Below are positions 18,912-27,344 of a stretch of DNA of 64,000 bases, piece after piece. A program made the translations under genes and the position numbers. This DNA comes from Clostridiales bacterium (lineage in GTDB: Bacteria; Bacillota; Clostridia; TANB77; CAG-508), in NCBI GenBank assembly GCA_019417465.1, contig DXVF01000003.1, forward strand, positions 1 through 64,000, read 5' to 3'. The notes below the pieces were generated by a model. That model did no database searches and was not told where the DNA came from. It was given only the letters and a program-made list of their open reading frames with translations. Every line of letters begins with the position of its first letter. The first letter of the stretch is position 1.

Positions 18912-20081
18912 TTATTTATTTAATATCTCATCTGCTAACTTACTCATTTCTTTTTTATTTTCTTCATTCATTCTTGACTTTATAGTAACTACATTGTCAC
19001 AAAGAGTTATTTCTTTCATTCCATCTATTATATTTTTCATTGTTTTTGCAGCAGATGGTGCCCAAGTTCCATTTTCTATTATTCCTATTTTTCTCTTTTG
19101 ATAGTTTTTACTCTTTAAATGATTTAAGAAATGTTCCATAGGAGGAAATACTTCTGCATTATAGCTTGATGCTGCTACAATTAATTTATCATACCTAAAT
19201 GCATCTTCTATGCTTTCTGCAAAATCATCTCGTGTTAAATCTGCAAAAGCTACTTTTTTTGCACCTTTCTCTTCTAATATTTTTACCATTTCTTTTGCAG
19301 CTTCTAATGTATTTCCATATATTGAGCTACATGCTACAAATACTCCATCATCTTCTGGCTCATAGCTACTCCATATATCATATTTATTTATATAATATTC
19401 TAAATTTTCTTTTAGTATTGGCCCATGTAAAGGACAAATCATATTTACTTCTAATCCTGATAACTTCTTTAATAGGGCTTGTACTTGCATTCCATATTTT
19501 CCAACTATATTAAAATAGTATCTACGAGCTTCGCATGTCCAATCTTCATCTGTATCTAATGTTCCAAATTTACCGAATCCGTCAGCTGGAAATAATATCT
19601 TTTCTTTAGTTTCATATGATACCATTACCTCTGGCCAATGTACCATTGGAGCCATAAAAAATTGCAAACTATGTTCTCCAAAGTTTAGAATATTTCCTTC
19701 TTTCACTACAATTTTTCTAGAATCTAAATCTTCTATATTAAAAAATTGCTCAATAAAAGTAAATGTTTTTTCATTTCCGACTATTTTCATGTTTGGATGC
19801 TTATTACATAATAGTCCAATATTATATGCATGGTCTGGTTCCATATGTGATACAATTAAATAATCTACATTTTCTCCATTTAAAGCTTTGGATAAATTTT
19901 CCATCCAATCTTCTGTAGCTCTTTTATCTACTGTATCTAGAACCACATTTTTTTCATCTTTTATCAAATATGAATTATATGATATACCATTTGGTACAAT
20001 ATATTGATTTTCAAATAAGTCTAATGTTTTATCATCTACACCTATATAAATTATATCTTCTGAAATACTAGTATCTTTCAT
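18912..20081 (-). CDS. Flavodiiron protein (FprA-type A flavoprotein)
   Basis: 389 residues from the ATG at 20081 (GGAGG 5 nt upstream). N-terminal metallo-beta-lactamase-like domain with the diiron ligands in HMEPDH and further His (MVHWPE, LHGPIL); C-terminal flavodoxin domain (ACSSIYGNTLEAAKEM, FMN loop). Such proteins reduce O2 or NO to harmless products in anaerobes. Rubredoxin, the usual electron donor, is encoded just upstream on the same strand, separated by a palindromic repeat. Together they form an oxygen-defence pair. Confidence 0.93.
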   Translation of the reverse strand: MKDTSISEDIIYIGVDDKTLDLFENQYIVPNGISYNSYLIKDEKNVVLDTVDKRATEDWMENLSKALNGENVDYLIVSHMEPDHAYNIGLLCNKHPNMKIVGNEKTFTFIEQFFNIEDLDSRKIVVKEGNILNFGEHSLQFFMAPMVHWPEVMVSYETKEKILFPADGFGKFGTLDTDEDWTCEARRYYFNIVGKYGMQVQALLKKLSGLEVNMICPLHGPILKENLEYYINKYDIWSSYEPEDDGVFVACSSIYGNTLEAAKEMVKILEEKGAKKVAFADLTRDDFAESIEDAFRYDKLIVAASSYNAEVFPPMEHFLNHLKSKNYQKRKIGIIENGTWAPSAAKTMKNIIDGMKEITLCDNVVTIKSRMNEENKKEMSKLADEILNK

Positions 20082-20097
20082 AATAGCCTCCATTCTT

Positions 20098-20194
20098 GGA
20101 CAAAGGGACGGTTCTCCTGTCCATTTTTTTACATCAAAATAATTTTAAGCACAAATCTCTTGGAAAAATGGACAAGAGAACCGTCCCTTTGTCC
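20098..20194. repeat. Inverted pair of 25-bp GGACAAAGGGACGG palindromic repeats
   Basis: Arms at 20098-20122 and 20170-20194 are inverted copies with one mismatch; each arm also begins with GGACA and ends with TGTCC, so it can fold on itself. It sits between the rubredoxin and flavodiiron genes. Similar GGACGGTT repeats are common between genes in clostridia and resemble REP elements mobilised by Y1 transposases; that link is from memory of the repeat class. Confidence 0.8.
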
Positions 20195-20207
20195 AATTTT
20201 TTATAAA

Positions 20208-20342
20208 TTACATTTTCTCGAACATATCTTTTCCAACTCCACAAAGTGGGCAAACCCAAGTATCTGGTAAATCTTCAAATTTAACGCCTTCTGCTTCTTC
20301 ATCATATATATGACCACAAACTGTACAAACATATTTATTCAT
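20208..20342 (-). CDS. Rubredoxin
   Basis: 44 residues: [16 protein letters not shown]... ending ...[16 protein letters not shown]. The two CxxC motifs (CTVCG and CPLCG) bind one iron, and the Trp before the second motif is normal. It should carry electrons to the flavodiiron protein encoded next on the same strand. The ribosome site is AGGAGG about 7 nt upstream. Slightly shorter than the usual 52 residues, with the middle loop shortened. Confidence 0.93.
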   Translation of the reverse strand: MNKYVCTVCGHIYDEEAEGVKFEDLPDTWVCPLCGVGKDMFEKM

Positions 20343-20465
20343 AGATTTTTCCTCCTTTTTACATTATTTTTTGAATTATACCACATGTATTATTTTATTT
20401 CCACCAAATTATTTACTTTTTTACTTTTATTTGGTATTATATTGTTCAATCTATAGGAGGATGTT

Positions 20466-21024
20466 ATGGAGACACGGTTTACAAAAATATAAAAATACAT
20501 GTAAACTATCTAAAATAAATAGTCTTATTTTATATTTTTTTATTTTTGCATTTTTAGGATGGGTTTTAGAAAGTTTATATAGTATATATGAATTAGGACA
20601 TTTTATAAAAAGAGGGTTTTTGTTTGGCCCTATTTGTCCAATATATGGTTATGGAGCAATAATGTTAATTACATTTTTAAATAAATATAAAAAGAATTCA
20701 TTTAAATTATTTCTTTATTCAATTGTTATTTTTTCTGCATTTGAATATTTGGTTAGTTTTATATTAGATGCACTATTTGCAGCACATTGGTGGGATTATA
20801 CAAATGACTTTTTTAATTTAAATGGAAGAATTAGCATTTTTTACTCTTTTGTATGGGGAATTATTGCTATTTTATTTATTAATCATATTTATCCTTTTTT
20901 GAAAAGTAAGATTGATATTATTTTAGATAAAATTCCTTATTCTTTTCAAATAACGTTATTAAGATTAATTATTTGTATATTTATAGTCGATACCTTTTTA
21001 TCTTGCATCAGATATATTCTATAA
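20466..21024 (+). CDS. Putative ABC-transporter type IV (CmpB family) membrane protein (CGG +1 site at codon 4)
   Basis: 185 residues with the +1 step. About five membrane helices and the family motif FLGWVLESLY followed by FIKRGFLFGPICPIYGYGA. The strong AGGAGG (20455-20460) is 5 nt from the ATG at 20466, but that frame reads ATG-GAG-ACA-CGG and stops five codons on. If C at 20475 is skipped, it continues METGLQKYKN straight into the membrane protein. An alternative in-frame ATG at 20461 touches AGGAGG with no spacing. The ribosome site thus favours a start that needs recoding at the fourth codon. Function not established for the family. Confidence 0.75.
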
Positions 21025-21028
21025 AAAT

Positions 21029-21114
21029 GTGTAATTGCGACTTAGGCAAGTATAAAGAATTTTGAGCCAATAATTTTATAACCTAAAATCCTTTATACCT
21101 GCCTTAAGTTACAC
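21029..21114. repeat. Imperfect 30-35 bp inverted repeat between convergent genes
   Basis: Left arm 21029-21063 (GTGTAATTGCGACTTAGGCAA...) and right arm 21085-21114 (complement of GTGTAACTTAAGGCAGG...) pair with few mismatches. It separates the CmpB-type gene and trmR and may terminate both. There is no clear T-run. Confidence 0.55.
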
Positions 21115-21164
21115 CCATAATCGTTATATATCGCATATTTTTTAGATTTTCTTTTTATTTCTAA

Positions 21165-21759
21165 TTATGATTTTTTCTTGCTAATTGCAAGTCCATCTCC
21201 AACTTCTAAAATTTCAGTTTCTAATTCAGGATTTTCTGTTGTTTCTTTTATATATTCTCTTAAATTTCTAACAGCTGTTCTTTGTTTATGTTTATTATAA
21301 TCACTCATTACATAACCTTTATATAATATATTATCTGCAAAAATTATTCCATTTTTATTTAAGATTCTTATTGCTTCTTTTAAGAAAAATGGATATTTTC
21401 CTTTAGCTGCATCTATAAATACAATATCATATTTTTCATTTAATGTAGGAAGTATTTCTACTGCATCTCCTTCATATATGTTTATTTTTTCTTCTACTTC
21501 TACTTTTTTTACATTTTCTTTTGCTTGTTTAACTCGCTTTTCATCTCTTTCTATTGTATCAATTTTTCCGTCACCATCAAGATATTCAGAAAAACATATA
21601 GCCGAATATCCGTACTGCTGTTCCTATTTCTAGTATTCTTTTTGGTTTTTCTTCTATTAATATTTTACTAATTACTTCTAATGTATCATCCATAATTATT
21701 GGTATATGTTCTTCTAAAGCTTTTTGTTTTATTTTTTCTAATTCTTTTTTATTCATCAT
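21165..21759 (-). CDS. trmR: TrmR-like tRNA U34 O-methyltransferase (one CGG +1 site)
   Basis: About 197 residues after one +1 step. Class I SAM-dependent O-methyltransferase: LEIGTAVGYSAI (SAM motif I), DTIERDEKRV, FIDAAKGKYP (metal-binding Asp), ADNILYKG and GDGLAISKK match the YrrM/TrmR group that methylates ho5U34 to mo5U34 in tRNA. The frame breaks at 21610-21612 inside motif I: GCA-GTA-C-GGA-TAT. Skipping C at 21612 joins GTAV to GYSAI. Without it the enzyme lacks SAM binding. AAGGAGA lies 4 nt before the ATG at 21759. Its partner in the pathway, TrhP, is nearby. Confidence 0.82.
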
Positions 21760-21795
21760 TATCTCTCCTTGCATCTCTCTTTTTTCCTTTTATAA

Positions 21796-21835
21796 AAAAT
21801 AGAGCCTTTTCTTTTTTGAAAAAGCTCTATTTTTT
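21796..21835 (-). terminator. Terminator of typA
   Basis: AAAATAGAGC and GCTCTATTTT pair; the loop is A/T-rich and T residues follow on the minus strand. It begins 3 nt after the typA stop. Confidence 0.8.
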
Positions 21836-21838
21836 AAT

Positions 21839-23650
21839 TTATCCTCTTCTTGCTTCTCTTTCCCTTGTTTTTGTGTCTAATGTTTTCTTTCTTAGTCTTA
21901 TATTTTTAGGAGTAATTTCTACAAGTTCATCTTCTGCTATAAATTCAATAGCTTTTTCAAGTGACATTTGAAGTGGTGGAACTAAACGAAGTGCATCATC
22001 TGAACCTGAAGCTCTTGTATTAGTTAAATGTTTTTCTTTACATACATTAATTGCAATATCTTCATTTCTAGAGTTAATACCAACTATCATTCCTTCATAT
22101 ACTTCTACACCTGGACCTATCATTAATTCTCCTCTTTCTTGCGCATTGTATAGCCCGTAAGTAACTGATGTTCCTGCTTCAAAAGCGACTAGTACTCCTC
22201 TTGTTCTTGATGATATTTCTCCTTTATATGGTTCATAACATTCAAAAATACTATTCATTGTTCCTATACCTTTAGTATCTGTTAAGAATTCTGTTCTATA
22301 TCCTATAAGTCCTCTTGCTGGAATTTTGAACTCTACTTTTGTATGTCCACTTTCAGCTGGTTCCATATTAACCATTTCTGCTTTTCGTCTTCCTAATTTT
22401 TCTATAACAGTTCCAATTGCTTCATCTGGTACATTAACAACCAACCTTTCCATTGGTTCACATTTTACACCATCAATTTCTTTAAATATAACTTTAGGTC
22501 TAGATACTAATAATTCGAATCCTTCTCTTCTCATAGTTTCGATTAATACAGATAGATGTAATTCTCCACGTCCGCATACTTCAAAACTTTCTGCTGAATC
22601 TGTTTCTTTAACTCTAAGACTTACATTTCTTTCTAGTTCTTTCATCAATCTATCACGAATATGTCTTGAAGTAACAAATTCTCCTTCTCTTCCAGCAAGA
22701 GGCCCATTATTAACACTAAATGTCATAGATACTGTTGGTTCATCTATATCTACAAAAGGAATTTTTTCTGGATTGTTTATGTCACAAATTGTATCACCAA
22801 TATTTATATCTGCAATACCAGATAATGCAACAATATCTCCTGCATCTGCTTCTTCTACTTCTGTTCTTTTAAGTCCCATATATGTAAATAATTTTGCAAT
22901 CTTTCCTTGTACATTTTTATCTTGTTTACAAATAACTATTGGCATTCCTGCTTTTATTTTTCCTCTTTCTACTCTACCAACTGCTATTCTTCCTAAATAC
23001 TCATCATAATCTATATTAGATACAAGTATTTGCATATCACCATCCATATCACATGATGGAGGATCTATTTGCTCAATAATTGTATCAAATATGCAATGAA
23101 CATTATCTGTTTCATCTTCTAGATGCATTTTTGCAATACCATTTTTAGCTGATGCATATATAACTGGAAAGTCTAGTTGTTCATCATTTGCATCTAATTC
23201 TATAAATAATTCTAATACTTGGTCTACAACTTTTAGTGGATTTGCTCCTGGTCTATCTATTTTATTTATAACTACTATTGGTTTTAAATTTAATGCCAAA
23301 GATTTTTTTAGAACCTCTCTTGTTTGCGGCATTGGACCTTCGAAAGCATCTACTAATAATAAAACACCATCAACAGTTTTTAATACACGTTCAACTTCTC
23401 CTCCAAAATCTGCATGTCCTGGTGTATCTACTATATTAATTTTTACACCATTATACATTACTGATGTATTTTTAGAAAGAATTGTAATTCCTCTCTCTTT
23501 TTCAATATCTCCTGAATCCATCACTCTTTCTGCTACTTGCTCATTTTCTCTAAATATATGACTTTGTCTTAGCAGTGCATCTACTAATGTAGTTTTTCCA
23601 TGATCAACATGGGCAATAATCGCTATATTTCTTATATTTTTATTATTCAT
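21839..23650 (-). CDS. typA: Translational GTPase TypA/BipA
   Basis: 603 residues, the family length. G1 AHVDHGKTT, switch II DTPGHADFGGEVERV, G4 NKIDRPGA, then EF-G-like domains III and V and the BipA-specific C-terminus. TypA binds ribosomes and helps 50S assembly under stress or cold. It follows the S1-domain protein gene by 18 nt on the same strand, in an operon with cmk-plsC. No CGG codon is in frame. Confidence 0.96.
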   Translation of the reverse strand: MNNKNIRNIAIIAHVDHGKTTLVDALLRQSHIFRENEQVAERVMDSGDIEKERGITILSKNTSVMYNGVKINIVDTPGHADFGGEVERVLKTVDGVLLLVDAFEGPMPQTREVLKKSLALNLKPIVVINKIDRPGANPLKVVDQVLELFIELDANDEQLDFPVIYASAKNGIAKMHLEDETDNVHCIFDTIIEQIDPPSCDMDGDMQILVSNIDYDEYLGRIAVGRVERGKIKAGMPIVICKQDKNVQGKIAKLFTYMGLKRTEVEEADAGDIVALSGIADINIGDTICDINNPEKIPFVDIDEPTVSMTFSVNNGPLAGREGEFVTSRHIRDRLMKELERNVSLRVKETDSAESFEVCGRGELHLSVLIETMRREGFELLVSRPKVIFKEIDGVKCEPMERLVVNVPDEAIGTVIEKLGRRKAEMVNMEPAESGHTKVEFKIPARGLIGYRTEFLTDTKGIGTMNSIFECYEPYKGEISSRTRGVLVAFEAGTSVTYGLYNAQERGELMIGPGVEVYEGMIVGINSRNEDIAINVCKEKHLTNTRASGSDDALRLVPPLQMSLEKAIEFIAEDELVEITPKNIRLRKKTLDTKTREREARRG

Positions 23651-23668
23651 TTTAATTACTCCTACTCT

Positions 23669-24769
23669 TTATAAAGATTCTTTATATTCATTGCTAGTTC
23701 CTTCTAGCTCTCTTATTGATAATTCTATTTTTCTTTTTTCTTTATCAAGTTCTATTATTTTAGCATTGACCTTATCTCCAACTTTTAATACATCATCTGG
23801 TCTTGCTATTTTTTTCTCACATATTTGTGATATATGAACTAGTCCTTCAATCCCTTTTTCTAATTGAACAAATGCCCCAAATGGCATTATTTTTACTACT
23901 TTTACTGTAGCAATATCACCAATATGATATTTTTCATCTATTTTATTCCAAGGATTTGGTCCTTTTTTCTCATATATTAACATAAGTCTTCTATTTTCTT
24001 TATCTGCTTGCTTTATTCTTACTTCTATTTGTTCGTTTACTTTTAAAATATCTTCTGGTTTTTGATTTCTTCCCCAAGCCATTTCTGAAATATGTAAAAG
24101 ACCTTGAACTCCACCAACATCAACAAAAGCTCCATATGTACTTATACTTGTAACAGTACCTTTATATACTTTTCCTTCTTCTACATTATCCCAAAATTCT
24201 TTTAATTTTGCTTCTTTTTCTTCTTCTATTACATCTTTTATAGAACCTATTATTTTTCTATTTTTTTCATTATATTCAATTACTCTAAATCTTACTTCTC
24301 TATTTAAATAATCATTTACATTTTCATTTCTTGCCATTCCAGATAATGATAACGGAATAAATATACGAATACCATTATAATTAACAATAAACCCATTATC
24401 ATTTACTTCTGTTACCTTTTCTTTAAATATGCATTTATGATTTACCTTACTTTCAAATTCTTTTTTTGCAAGTTTCAATTTAGATCTTTTATATGATAAA
24501 ACAACATTTCCTAGACCATCATTTAATTTTAAAACTTCTGCTGTTATTCTATCACCTTGCTTAAATTCGTCTAATGGATTTGCATTTTCGTCGTATGAAT
24601 ACTCATCTTTTGAAATTATCCCATCAGCTTTATATCCAATATCTACAAAAATCTCTCCATTTGAACTTATATTAATAATTTTTCCTGTAACAGTCTTACC
24701 TTCTTTTATATCTTTTAAAGACTGATCAATAAACTCTTCAAAACTTATATTATCTTCATACTTTTCCAT
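23669..24769 (-). CDS. S1-domain RNA-binding protein (RpsA-like)
   Basis: 366 residues from the ATG at 24769 (AAGGTGG 8 nt upstream). Four S1 domains in sequence, starting near residues 28, 110, 190 and 270; the last two are clear (GTVTSISTYGAFVDVGGVQGLLHISE and AFVQLEKGIEGLVHIS as landmarks). Firmicute S1 homologues have four or five S1 domains and bind mRNA. In many clostridia the gene follows cmk and ispH and can be fused to ispH; here it follows cmk-plsC by 35 nt and stands free. Confidence 0.88.
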   Translation of the reverse strand: MEKYEDNISFEEFIDQSLKDIKEGKTVTGKIINISSNGEIFVDIGYKADGIISKDEYSYDENANPLDEFKQGDRITAEVLKLNDGLGNVVLSYKRSKLKLAKKEFESKVNHKCIFKEKVTEVNDNGFIVNYNGIRIFIPLSLSGMARNENVNDYLNREVRFRVIEYNEKNRKIIGSIKDVIEEEKEAKLKEFWDNVEEGKVYKGTVTSISTYGAFVDVGGVQGLLHISEMAWGRNQKPEDILKVNEQIEVRIKQADKENRRLMLIYEKKGPNPWNKIDEKYHIGDIATVKVVKIMPFGAFVQLEKGIEGLVHISQICEKKIARPDDVLKVGDKVNAKIIELDKEKRKIELSIRELEGTSNEYKESL

Positions 24770-24803
24770 AAAAAATACCACCTTAATGGTTCATTATTAT
24801 ATA

Positions 24804-26117
24804 TTATTTTTTTTCATTTGTCAACATAATTATATTGTCCATTATTTCTTTTGTTACCTTATTTAGAACCTCTTTATCTTTTTCTTTTCCATAATATTCA
24901 CTAAAGTCTAAAGGCTTTCCATAATTTAAATAAACTTTGGTAAATGGTTTAAATGTACCTTGTATTCCAATAGGAATTACTTTTGTTTTAGTTCTTAAAG
25001 CCATAAAAGCTGCTCCATTTTTTGCATCTAGATTTTTTTCCATTCCCTTTCTAGTTCCTTCTGGAAAAATTCCTAGTACCTCTCCATTTTTTAAAGCTTT
25101 TATAGATCTCTTCATTGCTTCGATATCATTTTTCTCTCTATTAACAGGTATTACATCACCTATATGTAATACCCAGGTAAATAAGGCATTTTTAAACATA
25201 CTACTTTTACACATAAATCTAACAAATCGATTTGATGATGTTATTACTGCAATTGCATCTAAATAATTTAGATGGTTTGCACATACTATATAACTTTTTT
25301 CATCTTCTGGAATACCTTTTTCCCCAATATTTTCTATTCTAAAAACAATTCGATATAAAAAGTGTACAAAATGTACTAAAAACTTTCTCCAAAAAGTTTT
25401 TTTCTTTGAATCTGGCATTTCTTTATATGCTTTTTCTTCCAAGGTTATTTCTTTTTTCTTTTTGTTAATAATTTTTTTTATTTCTGAGACTACTTGATTT
25501 ATATTTTTTTTACTAGAATCTATAACTATAGCATCTTTTGCTATCTTTAAAGCTCCATATTCTTTATTTCTATCATTTTCATCTCTAGCTTTCATATCTA
25601 TTAAAACTTGCTCGTATGTTGATTCTATATTATTTTTAATATTTTGCTCATATCTTCTCTTTGCTCTTTCTTCTACATTTGCATCTAAATAGATTTTTAC
25701 ATCTGCATTTGGAAATACAACTGTTGTTATATCTCTTCCTTCCATTATAACATCTTGTGATTTTGCCATTTTTCGTTGTAAATCAACTAATTTTTCTCTA
25801 ATTTCTTTTATGCTAGACACTGGTGATACTATTTCTGTAACTCTATTTGTTCTTATTTCACTACTTACATCTTGTCCATTTAATAAAACTATTTGCTTAT
25901 CTTTTGTTTCTTTTAAACTTATATCAATATTATTAAGTAGTTCTTTTATTTTATCTAATTCATCTAATTTAATATTTTTATTAAGCATTTCTAATGCAAC
26001 ACATCTATACATTGCCCCTGTATCAATATTAATTAATCCAAGCTTTTGTGCCAATATTTTAGTTACAGTTCCTTTTCCACTTCCTGCTGGTCCGTCTAAA
26101 GCTACTATAAAAGCCAT
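24804..26117 (-). CDS. cmk: Cytidylate kinase fused to 1-acylglycerol-3-phosphate acyltransferase
   Basis: 437 residues. Residues 1-215 are Cmk: P-loop LDGPAGSGKGT, IDTGAMYR, and MEGRDITTVVFP, making CDP/dCDP from CMP/dCMP. Residues about 240-437 are PlsC: the HX4D motif in NHLNYLD and FPEGTRKG, which adds the second acyl chain in phosphatidic acid synthesis. cmk and plsC are usually separate neighbours; here one continuous frame covers both. CTP is the co-substrate for CDP-diacylglycerol, so the fusion links two consecutive needs of lipid synthesis. Upstream a hairpin separates it from the P-loop gene. Confidence 0.92.
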   Translation of the reverse strand: MAFIVALDGPAGSGKGTVTKILAQKLGLINIDTGAMYRCVALEMLNKNIKLDELDKIKELLNNIDISLKETKDKQIVLLNGQDVSSEIRTNRVTEIVSPVSSIKEIREKLVDLQRKMAKSQDVIMEGRDITTVVFPNADVKIYLDANVEERAKRRYEQNIKNNIESTYEQVLIDMKARDENDRNKEYGALKIAKDAIVIDSSKKNINQVVSEIKKIINKKKKEITLEEKAYKEMPDSKKKTFWRKFLVHFVHFLYRIVFRIENIGEKGIPEDEKSYIVCANHLNYLDAIAVITSSNRFVRFMCKSSMFKNALFTWVLHIGDVIPVNREKNDIEAMKRSIKALKNGEVLGIFPEGTRKGMEKNLDAKNGAAFMALRTKTKVIPIGIQGTFKPFTKVYLNYGKPLDFSEYYGKEKDKEVLNKVTKEIMDNIIMLTNEKK

Positions 26118-26175
26118 ATAATCCTCCTATTTTTATAATTTAAGATTTCTTACTTAAGTTAATATACATATACTT

Positions 26176-26205
26176 ATAACAAGTTTTTCAAAAAAAACTT
26201 GTTAT
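26176..26205. terminator. Hairpin between the P-loop gene and cmk
   Basis: ATAACAAGTTTTT pairs with AAAAACTTGTTAT around a 4-nt loop. It lies just after the P-loop gene stop; the T-run is within the stem, so termination strength is unclear. Confidence 0.45.
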
Positions 26206-26214
26206 ATATTAGTT

Positions 26215-27069
26215 TTACTTTTTATCATTATTTCTCTGAACATTTATTCCTTTTGCTAAAATATCTATTCTTTGAACATTCATTGTTGTTAATCTTTCTA
26301 TTTCTTTTTTGCATTTTAGTTTAAATTCTCTTAATTCTTTTATTATATTAATTCCATAATTTATTACTACTTCCATATAAATATAAGGACCTGATTCAGA
26401 TTTTTGAACTCTTATTCTAGATATTTTATAAATTGCATTATTTCTAATTGCTAAATATTCAATTATTTGTCTAAAAACATTATCTGATATTGTAAAATTA
26501 CCTAAATAACTAAAAGTAGGTCTTATTATAGATTTTTCTGCTATATATGGAACATTTCCCTTTCCCTTTGATTTAAATATTTGAAGTGGATCTAACATAT
26601 ATCCTGAAAAATCTTTTTTTATTTCGAATGTAGGTACTGGTATTACATGTTTTCCTTCAGTCACACGAATTCTTCTTGCTTTTTCCATTTCTTCTTCTGT
26701 TGCAACATCATTAATATAAATAGTTTTTGATATTTTAGGAAGTCCCAAATTTTCTGCTATTTTTTGCACCATCCCATCAGAAGTACCTAAAATTAATATT
26801 CCATCTGGTTTATATTTTTTTATTGCTTTTCTTATTTCTTCTTTTTCTTTCTCCTTAATAAATAAAGCATGTTTAACAGTTTCTATTTTTGTTGGAGCTT
26901 TTTTTGCAGAATTTCCTGCAATCACAGCATTATCTTTAATTAATAACCCATCATCTATAATATAATTTATACCATTTTCACTTGCAACCATCTGAGCTCT
27001 ATAACTTTTCCCCGTTCCAGATGAACCCACAAAAGCATATACTTTCATATTATTCATATTATAAATCAT
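26215..27069 (-). CDS. P-loop ATPase with C-terminal Asp23/Gls24-like domain
   Basis: 284 residues. N-terminal nucleotide-binding domain: Walker A VGSSGTGKS near residue 15, then DGILILGTSDG. The final 90 residues, with YLAIRNNAIYKISRIRV and VVINYGINIIKELREF, look like an Asp23/Gls24 alkaline-shock domain. Such fusions occur in uncultured clostridia; the function is not known. AGGGAG precedes the ATG at 27069; an internal ATG at MKVYAFVGSSG is also possible. It is followed by cmk-plsC. Confidence 0.6.
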   Translation of the reverse strand: MIYNMNNMKVYAFVGSSGTGKSYRAQMVASENGINYIIDDGLLIKDNAVIAGNSAKKAPTKIETVKHALFIKEKEKEEIRKAIKKYKPDGILILGTSDGMVQKIAENLGLPKISKTIYINDVATEEEMEKARRIRVTEGKHVIPVPTFEIKKDFSGYMLDPLQIFKSKGKGNVPYIAEKSIIRPTFSYLGNFTISDNVFRQIIEYLAIRNNAIYKISRIRVQKSESGPYIYMEVVINYGINIIKELREFKLKCKKEIERLTTMNVQRIDILAKGINVQRNNDKK

Positions 27070-27134
27070 TGTATTCTCCCTTACATAAAAATATAATTAG
27101 TATTATTCACATCTTATTTAAAATCACATTCTAG

Positions 27135-27296
27135 CCTCGAAATGGTTAATATATATAAAAATTTAAACCAATCGCCGATGGTACATCCTTAGCCCACTCT
27201 TCTACCTAAACTGCGTGGTATAAAAGTAATTCCTACCACTCACCCGCCACGCTTCAAGATTGGTTTAAATTTTTATATATATTAACCATTTCGAGG
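27135..27296. repeat. Perfect 38-bp inverted repeat around an 86-nt GC-richer core
   Basis: 27135-27172 and 27259-27296 are perfect inverted copies (CCTCGAAATGGTTAATATAT...). The 86-nt core is more GC-rich than its surroundings and has its own pairing options: GCGTGG with CCACGC, or GTGGTA with TACCAC. It lies between the P-loop gene and a membrane glycosyltransferase. It could be a structured RNA or a small non-autonomous mobile element; I do not recognise it. Confidence 0.85.
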
Positions 27297-27344
27297 CGGT
27301 AACATTACCACTTTAATAAAAAATAAGCCATGAATAACTTTAAA

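Noticed and set aside
27135..27296. Long hairpin as a hammerhead or similar ribozyme
   Set aside because: I looked for the CTGATGA and GAAA cores on both strands and did not find them.
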